From Epilithonimonas arachidiradicis (GTDB lineage: Bacteria; Bacteroidota; Bacteroidia; Flavobacteriales; Weeksellaceae), in assembly GCF_003610695.1 (NCBI RefSeq), contig NZ_RAQH01000001.1, positions 744,001 to 808,000 of the forward strand: a DNA stretch of 64,000 bases. The letters are read 5' to 3'. The position numbers and the translations under genes are program-made. Positions 7,188 through 15,848 of this stretch are shown in pieces (within the stretch, counting starts at the first letter, position 1; each line of letters starts with the position of its first letter). The notes below the pieces were generated by a model that saw only the letters and a list, made by a program, of their open reading frames with translations, was not told the DNA's origin and did no database searches.

Positions 7188-9473
7188 TTAATTACTAGCA
7201 GTTTTTACTTCTGTCGTTTTGATGTCAGTTCCCAATCTTTGCAGATAAGAAATCAAGGCTACAATTTCTCTTTTCTCAAGCGGTACAAATTGCTCGCCAG
7301 CTTTTGTTTTATTCGCTTTTGATTCGTCAAATGATTTTTTAACATCATTAGCTTCAGCAAAAACGTTCTTCACAATACCATTAGCCTGATTGTTCATCCA
7401 AGAATCCAAGGTATCGATTTGAGCTTTTGTATAAGGAACGTCAAAAGAATTCTTCATCAATTCCAATTTAGCTTTGGTATTGCTTCTGTCTAGGGTATTT
7501 TCGATTAACCAAGGATATCTAGGCATAATAGAACCTGCGGATGTTGATCTTGGGTTATACATATGCTTGAAGTGCCAAGAATCTGGTCTTGCACCACCTT
7601 CTCTATGCAAATCCGGACCAGTTCTTTTAGATCCCCACAGGAATGGTCTGTCATAGATGAACTCTCCAGCTTTGGAATATTGCCCGTTCTTACCGTTAAA
7701 TCTTACAACCTCATCACGGAACGGACGAATCATCTGAGAGTGACAGGCATTACAACCTTCTCTGATATAGATGTCTCTACCTTCTAATTCTAGCGGGGAA
7801 TAAGGTTTAACTGCAGAAATTGTAGGAACATTGTCTTTTACAAATATCGTAGGAAGTATTTCTAACGCCCCGCCAATTGCTAATACGATAAAAGATAATA
7901 TTGATAAATAAAGCGGTGTTCTTTCTAACCAAAGGTGGAACGTTTCGCCTTCTTTTCTTCCTTTTTTTACATTGGCCAAAGCTGGTGCTTCTGCAGGAAC
8001 TTCTTTTTGGAAAGAACCTTTTCTTGCTGTAGCAACCAAATTAACCACCATTAATATGGCTCCGGAGAAGTATAAGAACCCTCCAACAAATCTCATTTTG
8101 AAATATGGGAGAATTGCAGTTACAGTATCCAACCAGTTTTTATAAACCAAAGTCCCGTCCGGATTGAATTGTTTCCACATCAAACCTTGAGTAAATCCGG
8201 AGATATATAATGGTACAGCGTAGAAAATAATCCCGAAAGTTCCTAACCAAAAATGCCAGTTAGCTAATTTTACAGACCACAGCTTGGTTCTCCACAAGAT
8301 CGGAACTAAGTAATAAATGACACCAAATGCCATAAAACCGTTCCATCCCAATGCACCTAAGTGTACGTGACCAATCACCCAGTCGGTAAAGTGACCAACT
8401 TTGTTTACAGTTTTAGTTGCCAAAAGCGGACCTTCGAAAGTTGCCATACCATAACACGTTACAGCGACTACGAAAAATTTAAGAACCGGATTTTCTCTTA
8501 CTTTATCCCAAGCTCCTCTTAGTGTAAGAAGCCCGTTCAGCATTCCTCCCCAAGATGGTGCAATCAACATAATAGAGAAGCCTGTTCCTACTGCCTGTGC
8601 CCAAGCTGGTAATGCGGTATATTGCAAGTGGTGCGGACCTGCCCAGATATAAACAAAGATTAATGACCAGAAGTGGATGATTGATAATTTGTATGAGAAA
8701 ACTGGTCTGTCAGCAGCTTTTGGTACGAAGTAGTACATCATCCCAAGAACCGGAGTTGTTAAGAAGAATGCAACTGCATTGTGACCATACCACCATTGTA
8801 CCAATGCATCCTTAACCCCAGCGTATGCTGAATATGATTTCCAGGTTGTGAATGATAATGGAACTTCTAAGTTATTGAAGATATGTAGCATTGCAACTGC
8901 AACCCAAGTTCCGATATAGAACCAGATTGCTACATACAAATGTCTTACTCTTCTTATCGCTACTGTCGCAAACATATTAAGACCAAAAAGGACCCAAACT
9001 ACAGTGATCAAAATATCGATCGGCCACTCGTGTTCTGCGTATTCTTTTGAGGTATTAAGCCCCATAAAGAAAGTGATAATCGTGCTTACAAGTACTAATT
9101 GCCATCCCCAAAAATGAATCCAAGACAACGTGTCGCTCCACATTCTTGTTTTCAATAATCTTTGGATTGAGTAGTAAAAGCCTGAGAAAAAGCTGTTTCC
9201 GACAAATGCGAAAATCACCATACTCGTGTGCATCATTCTTATACGACCAAATCCAAATGCCCCCTGAGAATTGATCAAACCTTGCATTCCTTCGCTTCTA
9301 AGCGTTCTGATGGTCGGGTCGTCTGTTCCCAAGAAAAATTCGGGTAATTCAGGATAAAATAGTAACAACGCAGCCGTAAGTCCCAATAAAAAACCTACTA
9401 AACCGAAAACGACTGTCGCAATAAGAAAGGCGCGAACAATCCCGTTGTCATAACTAAATTTTTGTGTTTCCAT
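7188..9473 (-). CDS. ccoNO: Fused CcoN-CcoO catalytic and cytochrome c subunit of cbb3 oxidase
   Basis: This is a protein of about 761 residues. The first ~475 residues are the heme-copper oxidase subunit I (CcoN): twelve or so helices with conserved His motifs such as WYGHNAVAFFL, GPHHLQYTALP and IGHVHLGALGWNG. After a linker with one membrane helix, the CcoO part carries the heme c site EGCNACHSQ near residue 572 and the MPRYPW ligand loop. Separate CcoN and CcoO proteins are usual in proteobacteria; the fusion is a Bacteroidota trait. It is the terminal oxidase for low-oxygen respiration. The ATG at 9473 (METQKFSYDN) is preferred to an upstream TTG that would abut the ccoS stop. Confidence 0.95.
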   Translation of the reverse strand: METQKFSYDNGIVRAFLIATVVFGLVGFLLGLTAALLLFYPELPEFFLGTDDPTIRTLRSEGMQGLINSQGAFGFGRIRMMHTSMVIFAFVGNSFFSGFYYSIQRLLKTRMWSDTLSWIHFWGWQLVLVSTIITFFMGLNTSKEYAEHEWPIDILITVVWVLFGLNMFATVAIRRVRHLYVAIWFYIGTWVAVAMLHIFNNLEVPLSFTTWKSYSAYAGVKDALVQWWYGHNAVAFFLTTPVLGMMYYFVPKAADRPVFSYKLSIIHFWSLIFVYIWAGPHHLQYTALPAWAQAVGTGFSIMLIAPSWGGMLNGLLTLRGAWDKVRENPVLKFFVVAVTCYGMATFEGPLLATKTVNKVGHFTDWVIGHVHLGALGWNGFMAFGVIYYLVPILWRTKLWSVKLANWHFWLGTFGIIFYAVPLYISGFTQGLMWKQFNPDGTLVYKNWLDTVTAILPYFKMRFVGGFLYFSGAILMVVNLVATARKGSFQKEVPAEAPALANVKKGRKEGETFHLWLERTPLYLSILSFIVLAIGGALEILPTIFVKDNVPTISAVKPYSPLELEGRDIYIREGCNACHSQMIRPFRDEVVRFNGKNGQYSKAGEFIYDRPFLWGSKRTGPDLHREGGARPDSWHFKHMYNPRSTSAGSIMPRYPWLIENTLDRSNTKAKLELMKNSFDVPYTKAQIDTLDSWMNNQANGIVKNVFAEANDVKKSFDESKANKTKAGEQFVPLEKREIVALISYLQRLGTDIKTTEVKTASN

Positions 9474-9488
9474 ATCTACAAATAGCAA

Positions 9489-9680
9489 TTATTCTTTTTC
9501 GTTTTTTTCAGGAGTATCATTTTTCTCCTCTTTTGTCTTCACCTCGTCTTCAAATAAAATTCTGACTGCAGGTGATTCATCGTCCTCGAACTGCCCTTTT
9601 TTTGCGCCGATTATAAAGATAATCAGGAATATAACAGCTAAAGAAACGCTGCAGATAATCATTAAGTAGAGAATCTCCAT
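9489..9680 (-). CDS. ccoS: CcoS, cbb3 oxidase assembly protein
   Basis: This 63-residue protein has one membrane helix (residues about 5-26, YLMIICSVSLAVIFLIIFIIGA) followed by the family motif KKGQFEDDESPAVRILFED. CcoS is needed for insertion of heme and copper cofactors into CcoN. It is the first gene of the ccoS-ccoNO-ccoQ-ccoP-ccoG-fixH-safE transcription unit, starting 15 bases before ccoNO. A long intergenic region with promoter-like boxes and a palindrome lies upstream. Confidence 0.92.
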   Translation of the reverse strand: MEILYLMIICSVSLAVIFLIIFIIGAKKGQFEDDESPAVRILFEDEVKTKEEKNDTPEKNEKE

Positions 9681-9689
9681 ATCTGCTCA

Positions 9690-9745
9690 CAAATTTAAGG
9701 CAAAAACAGTCGTCAAATTTAGTGAAAATTACTGACTTTGGTCAG
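9690..9745 (-). promoter_or_regulatory. Candidate promoter and operator of the cco operon
   Basis: On the minus strand, TAAATTTG -7-type boxes occur at 9690-9697 and 9714-9721; the first has TTTG 16 bases upstream. At 9732-9745 lies the perfect palindrome CTGAC-TTTG-GTCAG. The same TGAC-N4-GTCA core occurs at 12250-12261 upstream of the Crp/Fnr-type gene, so it is a candidate site for that regulator. The promoter boxes match the Bacteroidota consensus; the operator role is inferred. Confidence 0.5.
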
Positions 9746-9792
9746 AATGGACAAAATATGGATAATTTATAATCGCTCTAAATAAGGCGGTT

Positions 9793-12171
9793 CTAAATGC
9801 TTATCTTAAAATATTTTGAACTTCTGATCCAAGTAGAAAGTGTTGTGAATGTTACAACCGTCACAGAGCTCAGAGGCATAAAAATAGCTGCGAAAAGTGG
9901 ATGCATATGGCCCGAAACAGCAAACCCAACTCCGACAACATTATAACACAAACTGATTATGAATGTGAATTTTACAATTTTGATAGCGTCTTTTGATAGC
10001 TTCAGGAATTTATCCAATTCCGGGATTTTTTCACCGTTCATAATCACGTCGGATGATGGTGTGAAAGAGTTGCTGTCGTCTGCAATGGCGATTCCGACAT
10101 TGCTCTGTTTCAGAGCGCCCGCATCGTTCAGTCCGTCGCCCAGCATGGCTACTTTTTCTCCTTTATCCTGTAATGATTTGATGAAGTCCAGTTTGTTTTC
10201 AGGATTTTGATTGAATTTCATTTCGGAAATTGTCGGAATCAGTTTTTCCAGGATAGGTTTCTCGGAAGAGTTGTCGCCGCTCAGAATATTGATTCGATAA
10301 TTTTTTAAATTTTGGAAAAGTTGAGCCAGATGATTTCGGTATTCATTTTTGAAGATAAATTTCCCGATGAATTCTCCATTTTTGCTAATGTAAACTGCAG
10401 TTTCCATATTCTGAGATTCTTGCCCTGTGAAACTCGCAGAACCAATCTTATAAGTGCTTCCTCTTACTTTTCCTTGATAACCTTTTCCTGAAATCTCCTC
10501 AAAATCTTCAATTTCAAAATAATCGTCATTTACTTCAATGAAATCATAAAGCGATTTTGAAAGCGGATGATTGGAGTTTTTAAGCAAAGACTTAATATTT
10601 TTCAAATCAAATTCCTCGATTTCTGTTCCAACAAAATTGATATTTGTTTTTTTATTTTCAGTAATGGTTCCTGTTTTATCAAAAACTAGTGTGTCAACTT
10701 TTGCCAGTCTCTCAATGGTTAAAGTATCTTTCACATAGAATTTATTTCGACCCAAAATTCTCATAATGTGACCAAAAGTAAACGGTGCGGACAGAGCTAA
10801 AGCGCAAGGACAGGCAACAATCAGAATCGCAGAAACCACTTGGAACATTTTTTCAAAATCAATAGTTGACCAATAGATTCCGGCAACTAAAGTGATTCCT
10901 AAAATGATGAATGTGAAATATTTACTAATCGTATTGGTCATTGTATCAAGACCGGTTTCAAACTTTTTGAAAGCTTCTTTATTCCAAAGCTGAGTAAGGT
11001 AACTTTGGTCAACACTTTTAATGACTTCCAATTCTAAAACCGAACCTGATTGTTTTCCTCCGGCAAAAATTTTGTCACCGGGTTTTTTAGAAATGTGTGC
11101 AGATTCTCCAGTAATAAAACTGTTGTCAATGTTTCCTTCGCCTTTAATCAAAATCGAATCTACTGGAATGATTTCCTGATTTCTAACCATAATTCTATCA
11201 CCAACTGCCAAATCGGACAACAAAATGTTTTCCTGTTTTCCATCAAAATCAACTTTTGTTACGGCAATTGGATAGAAAGATTTGTAATCTCGGTCGTAGG
11301 ATAATGAGTTGTAGGTTCTTTTCTGAAACGTTTTCCCCAACAACATAAAAAACAGTAATCCGCAAAGTGTATCGAAATAACCTGGACCATAATCGGTTAC
11401 AGCTTCGTAAATACTTCTGCCATAAAGAACGAAGATTCCCAAAACAATCGGAACATCGATGTTGATGATTTTGTTTTTCAAACCGTACCAGGCTGATTTA
11501 TAATAATCTGAAGCAGAATAAAATACAACCGCCGTTGCCAGCAAGAATAAAATAATTCTGAATAAATGTTTGAATGAATGAAACCAAACATCATCTCCCG
11601 AAACATATTCGGGGAAACTGAAAAACATCCCGTTTCCGAAAGCAAAACCAGCCACAGCCAATTTGATTAATAAACTTTTGTCGAGTTTATCCTGTTTTTT
11701 CTCAGCAGTTTCCAGATTGATAACCGGTTTGTAACCAAGATTCGTCAGGAATTTTGCAACTTCACTCAGTTTTATTTCATCTTCTTTGAAAGAAATTTGA
11801 ACCGTCTTTCTTGTGAAATTAACCTGAGAATATTTGATTTTGTTATTAATCGTATGAAGGCTCTCCAATAACCAAATGCAAGAAGAGCAATGGATTACAG
11901 GGATCTTGAAAGTCACAAGCGTCGTTCCGCCTTCGGAAAAATCAACAACTTTTGTGAAAACTTCAGGCGTGTCCAGATAATCAAACTGAGCATTGTTCTC
12001 ATTACTTGGCCGGATTCCGGAATTTTTATTGATATTATAAAAGTTCTCTAGATTGTGAACGTTCAGGATTTCGTAAACCGATTGACAGCCGTTGCAGCAA
12101 AAGATTTTATCGTCGAAAAGGATTTGTTCTTTATCGATTTTCTGACCGCAGTGAAAGCATTGTTCTGCCAT
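9793..12171 (-). CDS. ccoI: CcoI, copper-translocating P1B-type ATPase
   Basis: This 792-residue protein delivers copper for cbb3 oxidase assembly. It begins with a cysteine-rich metal-binding segment (CFHCGQ at residues 5-10 and CCNGC at 25-29), then a ferredoxin-like HMA domain with CSSC at 95-98. Eight membrane helices include the CPC ion-path motif (ACPCALALSAP, about residue 452). The phosphorylation motif DKTGT lies near 495 and the hinge GDGLNDAGAL near 677. All catalytic motifs are intact. The N-terminal Cys-rich domain is typical of FixI/CcoI rather than general CopA pumps. It is separated from ccoS by 112 bases and transcribed away from the Crp/Fnr-type gene; a TAATTTTG box lies at 12198-12205 on its strand. 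Confidence 0.95.
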   Translation of the reverse strand: MAEQCFHCGQKIDKEQILFDDKIFCCNGCQSVYEILNVHNLENFYNINKNSGIRPSNENNAQFDYLDTPEVFTKVVDFSEGGTTLVTFKIPVIHCSSCIWLLESLHTINNKIKYSQVNFTRKTVQISFKEDEIKLSEVAKFLTNLGYKPVINLETAEKKQDKLDKSLLIKLAVAGFAFGNGMFFSFPEYVSGDDVWFHSFKHLFRIILFLLATAVVFYSASDYYKSAWYGLKNKIINIDVPIVLGIFVLYGRSIYEAVTDYGPGYFDTLCGLLFFMLLGKTFQKRTYNSLSYDRDYKSFYPIAVTKVDFDGKQENILLSDLAVGDRIMVRNQEIIPVDSILIKGEGNIDNSFITGESAHISKKPGDKIFAGGKQSGSVLELEVIKSVDQSYLTQLWNKEAFKKFETGLDTMTNTISKYFTFIILGITLVAGIYWSTIDFEKMFQVVSAILIVACPCALALSAPFTFGHIMRILGRNKFYVKDTLTIERLAKVDTLVFDKTGTITENKKTNINFVGTEIEEFDLKNIKSLLKNSNHPLSKSLYDFIEVNDDYFEIEDFEEISGKGYQGKVRGSTYKIGSASFTGQESQNMETAVYISKNGEFIGKFIFKNEYRNHLAQLFQNLKNYRINILSGDNSSEKPILEKLIPTISEMKFNQNPENKLDFIKSLQDKGEKVAMLGDGLNDAGALKQSNVGIAIADDSNSFTPSSDVIMNGEKIPELDKFLKLSKDAIKIVKFTFIISLCYNVVGVGFAVSGHMHPLFAAIFMPLSSVTVVTFTTLSTWIRSSKYFKISI

Positions 12172-12216
12172 TAAAAAATACTCAGATATTTGGATTGCAA
12201 AATTACGTCAAAAATC

Positions 12217-12248
12217 TTGGTATGTAGCGTTAAAAAGTCTTATTTTTG
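12217..12248 (+). promoter_or_regulatory. Promoter of the Crp/Fnr-type regulator gene
   Basis: TTGG at 12217-12220, a 20-base spacer and TATTTTTG at 12241-12248 match the Bacteroidota -33/-7 consensus. The predicted transcription start falls at about 12251, inside or beside the palindrome at 12250-12261 and about 16 bases before the ATG. Confidence 0.65.
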
Positions 12249-12249
12249 C

Positions 12250-12261
12250 TGACAAATGTCA
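12250..12261. promoter_or_regulatory. TGAC-N4-GTCA palindrome, candidate Crp/Fnr-type operator
   Basis: TGACAAATGTCA is palindromic in its outer four bases on each side. It overlaps the predicted start of transcription of the regulator gene, a position suited to autorepression, and lies about 60 bases upstream of the predicted start of ccoI. The same core is found upstream of ccoS at 9733-9744. Recognition by the neighbouring regulator is inferred. Confidence 0.45.
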
Positions 12262-12266
12262 TAGGT

Positions 12267-12980
12267 ATGTCTCTTGAACAACAATTGGTTATAGAAGAAA
12301 ACTTCTCAAAAGCATTTAACAAAGAATCTTTGCGCGAAAGTCTTACTCCGGAAGATTTTGAAGTTTACAGCAATGCGCTCAAAGTTCTGGAATTTTCTAA
12401 AGGTGATGTCGTTTTCGAAGACGGCGAGTCGCCAAAAGGTGTTTATTTTATCGAAAAAGGAACGGCAAAATTGTCAAAATCAGGTGTTTATGGTAAAGAC
12501 CAGATTCTGCGATTCTGTAAAGAAAACGATTTGATAGGCTACCGTTCTTTGCTTTGTGGTGAGAATTTCCAGGCCAAAGCGGAAGCAATGACGCCAATGA
12601 AGGTTCAGTTTTTACCGTCTGATATTTTCCTGAAATTATTAGAGGTTGACCCAAAACTATCTTACGCAATGCTTCAAAAAATTGCTTATGAATTGGGCGA
12701 ATCTGCTAACACAGTCACTTTCTTGGCGCAAAAAACAGTGAGAGAAAGATTGGCGGAAATTTTAATTTTGTTAGAACAAAAGCTGGGAACTGACCCGGAA
12801 GGTTTCATCAAAATCTCTTTAACCAGAGAAGAAATTGCCAACCTGATTGGAACTGCGACCGAAAGTGCCATCCGATTGATTTCCGAATTCAAACAAGATG
12901 ATTTGATTGTGGTTGAAGGAAGAAACATCAAAATCCTAAACAGAGAAAAATTAATCAAGCTTGGTCACGTTGTTGTATAA
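12267..12980 (+). CDS. Crp/Fnr family transcriptional regulator
   Basis: This is a protein of about 237 residues with an N-terminal cyclic-nucleotide-binding-type beta-barrel (FSKGDVVFEDGESPKGVYFIEKGTAKL), a long dimerisation helix and a C-terminal winged helix (LTREEIANLIGTATESAIRLISEFKQ). It lacks the N-terminal cysteine cluster of classical FNR, so oxygen sensing through an Fe-S cluster is not evident. It also lacks an obvious RxS cAMP-binding motif. Location beside the cbb3 genes suggests control of microaerobic respiration. The ATG at 12267 (MSLEQQLV) is chosen over an upstream TTG because the promoter and palindrome occupy the extension. Confidence 0.9.
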   Translation: MSLEQQLVIEENFSKAFNKESLRESLTPEDFEVYSNALKVLEFSKGDVVFEDGESPKGVYFIEKGTAKLSKSGVYGKDQILRFCKENDLIGYRSLLCGENFQAKAEAMTPMKVQFLPSDIFLKLLEVDPKLSYAMLQKIAYELGESANTVTFLAQKTVRERLAEILILLEQKLGTDPEGFIKISLTREEIANLIGTATESAIRLISEFKQDDLIVVEGRNIKILNREKLIKLGHVVV

Positions 12981-13090
12981 ATGATAATTGATTATCAATT
13001 CGTCGTTTTCAATAAACCGATCACTTCTATCATATCAATCATTATTAATGACTATCACTTATCATTAATAATTTATCACTTATAATTCCT
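12981..13090. repeat. A/T-rich intergenic element before panB
   Basis: The gap begins with a perfect inverted repeat TGATAAT-TG-ATTATCA starting next to the upstream stop codon. It ends with ATTTATCACTTATAATT just before the panB ATG, with a similar CTATCACTTATCATTAA block before that. This resembles the elements at 444-494, 36333-36372 and 40713-40750. I see no gene and no clear TAnnTTTG promoter here. Confidence 0.55.
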
Positions 13091-13906
13091 ATGTCTGTAC
13101 ATTCTGAAATTAAAAAAATCACGACTGAAACCTTACGAAAAATGAAATTCGATAAGGAAAAGATTACAATGCTGACGGCTTACGATTTTACAACAGCGAA
13201 AATGGTGGACGCAGGCGGTGTGGATTCTATACTAATTGGAGATTCTGCGGCGAATGTAATGGCTGGTCACGAGACGACTTTGCCAATTACGCTTGACCAA
13301 ATGATTTATCATACACAATGTGTCGTTCGCGGTGTTGAAAGGGCTTTGGTTGTAGCAGATTTACCGTTTGGAACTTATCAAAGTAATCCTGAGAAAGCTT
13401 TAGAATCGGCTGTGAGAATGATGAAAGAAGGTGGTGCTCACGCTGTGAAAATCGAAGGTGGAAAAGAGATTGAAGATTCCATCAGAAAAATAGTGAATGC
13501 AGGAATTCCTGTTTGCGGACATCTTGGATTGACACCTCAGAGCATCTACCAATTTGGAACTTATAAAGTAAGAGCCAAAGAAGATGCGGAAGCGGAGAAA
13601 CTGATTTCTGACTGCAAATTGTTGGAAGAATTAGGATGTTTTGCGGTTGTTTTGGAAAAAATTCCGGCAGCGCTTGCTAAAAAAGCTTCGGAAAGTATTT
13701 CTATTCCTACAATTGGAATTGGAGCCGGACCGGATTGTGACGGACAGGTTTTGGTTTATCACGATATGGTTGGGATGAATCAAGGTTTTTCTCCGAAATT
13801 CTTGAGAAGATATCTTGACCTTTATTCAGAAATTACAGGTGCAGTTTCTCAGTATGTGAAAGATGTGAAAAGTGCTGATTTCCCAAATGATAAGGAGAGT
13901 TATTAA
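13091..13906 (+). CDS. panB: PanB, 3-methyl-2-oxobutanoate hydroxymethyltransferase
   Basis: This 271-residue protein transfers a hydroxymethyl group from 5,10-methylenetetrahydrofolate to alpha-ketoisovalerate, the first step of pantothenate synthesis, in the cytoplasm. Family motifs are present: MLTAYDFTTAKMVDAGG with the metal-binding GDSAANVMAGH that follows, ADLPFGTYQ, KIEGG and HLGLTPQS. The C-terminal block IGIGAGPDCDGQVLVYHDM is also seen. Length is typical. panC and panD are not in the window. It is flanked by an A/T-rich element upstream and a long inverted repeat downstream that may serve as its terminator. Confidence 0.96.
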   Translation: MSVHSEIKKITTETLRKMKFDKEKITMLTAYDFTTAKMVDAGGVDSILIGDSAANVMAGHETTLPITLDQMIYHTQCVVRGVERALVVADLPFGTYQSNPEKALESAVRMMKEGGAHAVKIEGGKEIEDSIRKIVNAGIPVCGHLGLTPQSIYQFGTYKVRAKEDAEAEKLISDCKLLEELGCFAVVLEKIPAALAKKASESISIPTIGIGAGPDCDGQVLVYHDMVGMNQGFSPKFLRRYLDLYSEITGAVSQYVKDVKSADFPNDKESY

Positions 13907-13919
13907 AACTTTAAGAATA

Positions 13920-13974
13920 AACCACAAAAGTCACAAAAGATTTACTTAGTATTTCTTTTGTGACTTTTGTGGTT
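13920..13974. repeat. Perfect 21-bp inverted repeat, ACCACAAAAGTCACAAAAG family, copy 1
   Basis: Left arm 13920-13940 and right arm 13954-13974 are perfectly complementary over 21 bases with a 13-base loop; the core is ACCACAAAAGTCACAAAAG. A second copy with the same arms lies at 24571-24674. It sits just after panB, so it may also end transcription, but identical arms at another locus mark it as a dispersed repeat. Confidence 0.85.
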
Positions 13975-13987
13975 AAAATAATAAAGA

Positions 13988-14827
13988 ATGATTTCTAAAA
14001 TTTTTATAATTCTATTTTCTGCCCTATTTCTATTTTCCTGCACTTCGCAGAAAATGAAGTATGGAACTAAGACTGAATTTCACGACAAAGCCGATTCGTT
14101 ACAATCATTAGCCAGAATCAAATACATCAAGAGTTTGGATTATTCCGACTTTAAAGCTGGAAAATTTGATAATGGAAAAGTGGCTGTGAATTATCGTTTT
14201 CTAAAACCAAAGAAAGTTGAACAAAATAAGAAATATCCATTGGTTTTGGTATTTCACGGTTCTGGTGCAATTGGTACAAATAATACTTCTCAAATGGGCG
14301 TTTTGTCCAAAATGTGGCTTCTTCCCGAAAATAGAAAACAATATCCGGTGTATGTTTTAGCACCACAATTCCCAATTCGTTCCTCCAATTATCATCTCGA
14401 TGAAAGCAGAAATGTCAAAGTTTCTGAGTCTAATGAGCATTTGGATTTAGTATTGAAGTCCATTGATTCTTTAGTTATTAATGAAAATATTGACCGCGAC
14501 AGAATCTACGTCATGGGATTTTCTATGGGAGGCGCAACGACTTCTAATGCGATTTCCAAAAGACCGGATTTGTTTGCAGCTGCAATTAATGTTTCTGGAA
14601 TTTCTCAGTTTGATAAAATGGACGAACTTACGAAAATGCCAATTTGGATTGTTCACGGAAGTCTCGATACCGATAATTTTCCTCAAAGCAATTTTAAGTT
14701 TTTTGATGAAATGAAGTCTAAGGGCCAAGTTTTTCTTTGGGAATATAAAAACAAATACCACAACAATATCCTTTCTGCAGAACTCATGGACGAAATCCCG
14801 AAATGGCTTCTGCAACAGCATCAATAA
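13988..14827 (+). CDS. Alpha/beta-hydrolase lipoprotein, esterase or depolymerase-like
   Basis: This 279-residue protein has a lipoprotein signal (hydrophobic residues 5-17, lipobox LFSCT, Cys18). The domain that follows resembles phospholipase/carboxylesterase and feruloyl-esterase-type hydrolases. Visible elements are the oxyanion-loop strand LVLVFHGSGA, the nucleophile elbow GFSMGGA (Ser179), an acid-loop candidate HGSLDTDN, and the C-terminal His in KYHNNIL. Together these make a credible Ser-Asp-His triad. It is likely exposed at the cell envelope. The substrate is unknown. It stands as a single gene. Confidence 0.82.
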   Translation: MISKIFIILFSALFLFSCTSQKMKYGTKTEFHDKADSLQSLARIKYIKSLDYSDFKAGKFDNGKVAVNYRFLKPKKVEQNKKYPLVLVFHGSGAIGTNNTSQMGVLSKMWLLPENRKQYPVYVLAPQFPIRSSNYHLDESRNVKVSESNEHLDLVLKSIDSLVINENIDRDRIYVMGFSMGGATTSNAISKRPDLFAAAINVSGISQFDKMDELTKMPIWIVHGSLDTDNFPQSNFKFFDEMKSKGQVFLWEYKNKYHNNILSAELMDEIPKWLLQQHQ

Positions 14828-14904
14828 AAAAGTATCAGATAAAAAACAAGTTGTTATTGCTGGAATTATAAAAAATAATATTTTTACAGCAATTAAACAC
14901 AACA

Positions 14905-15834
14905 ATGATGAAAATAACAAATTTCTTTTATTTACTATTAATTGTATGTCTGTTAGGATGTTCAAGAGAAGAACATACAGATGAAGAGGGAAGCAGTTGC
15001 GGAAAAGTGAGCAATGTTTCTTTTAGCGCTAGTAGCTCTACTATAACAATCAATTACTCTTCCGGAAACGGTACCAATTCTTATAAAATAGAGTATGGAC
15101 TTACAGGTTTTTCACAAGGCTCGGGAACTTCTTTCACAACTTCAAATACTTATGCAGAGATAGGTGATCTGGCTTCATCCACTACTTATGATTTTTATAT
15201 CACAGGAATTTGTAGCAGTACAGAAAGCAGTGCGCCATATAAACTCTCTAGTGTTACAACTAAACCAAGCCAGTGTAAAGGAAATACGTCTGTACAGTTT
15301 TATCAATACAATCTTAATGAGCTTATTTTGCAATTTTCATATTCTTCGGGAAGTGTTTATCAATATGAAGTGGAATATGGACCGGCAGGGTTTCAATTAG
15401 GTACAGGAATAAGGCAAAAAACAGAGGGCTGGAATACTTCTATTTCAATAAAGAACCTTCCAAATGAAACAGCTTACGATTTTTATGTCAGAACGTTTTG
15501 TTCAGACGGCGATCCTAATCAGTTCAAAAAATTCACTTATACAATAGGAACTTCTTGCCCCAAGCCATTTAATCTGAATAGCTATGTTATATCAGGAAGT
15601 TGTAATGTTGAGTTAGGTGCAACAAGAGGCTTTACCTGGGATTCTTATGGAAGTCCGCAGAGTTATACAATCTCTCTGATCCAGGATGTAAACAGTGCTC
15701 CAACCGCTCAAACTTTTACAACCTCTAACAAATCTATTGCAATAAGCAATATGTATTGTAATTGGAAGGGTTTTTATGTGAAATCTAACTGCGGAGATAA
15801 AAGTAGTGAATGGGCTGGACCATTTATTTTTTAA
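14905..15834 (+). CDS. Lipoprotein with fibronectin type III-like repeats
   Basis: This 309-residue protein starts with a lipoprotein signal (lipobox LLGCS, Cys near residue 19). It contains two to three fibronectin type III-like repeats, recognisable by the recurring TxYDFYI/V...C pattern (TTYDFYITGICSS and TAYDFYVRTFCSD) and the YKIEYGLTGF / YEVEYGPAGF strands. Paired cysteines in each repeat suggest disulfides outside the cytoplasm. No catalytic domain is visible, so binding or adhesion is possible but unproven. ATG codons at 14905 and 14908 are both possible starts. Confidence 0.8.
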   Translation: MMKITNFFYLLLIVCLLGCSREEHTDEEGSSCGKVSNVSFSASSSTITINYSSGNGTNSYKIEYGLTGFSQGSGTSFTTSNTYAEIGDLASSTTYDFYITGICSSTESSAPYKLSSVTTKPSQCKGNTSVQFYQYNLNELILQFSYSSGSVYQYEVEYGPAGFQLGTGIRQKTEGWNTSISIKNLPNETAYDFYVRTFCSDGDPNQFKKFTYTIGTSCPKPFNLNSYVISGSCNVELGATRGFTWDSYGSPQSYTISLIQDVNSAPTAQTFTTSNKSIAISNMYCNWKGFYVKSNCGDKSSEWAGPFIF

Positions 15835-15848
15835 TATAATTATAACTA

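Noticed and set aside
14471-14965. 164-codon open frame on the minus strand
   Set aside because: It crosses the end of the esterase gene, the intergenic gap and the start of the next gene; no motif or promoter supports it.
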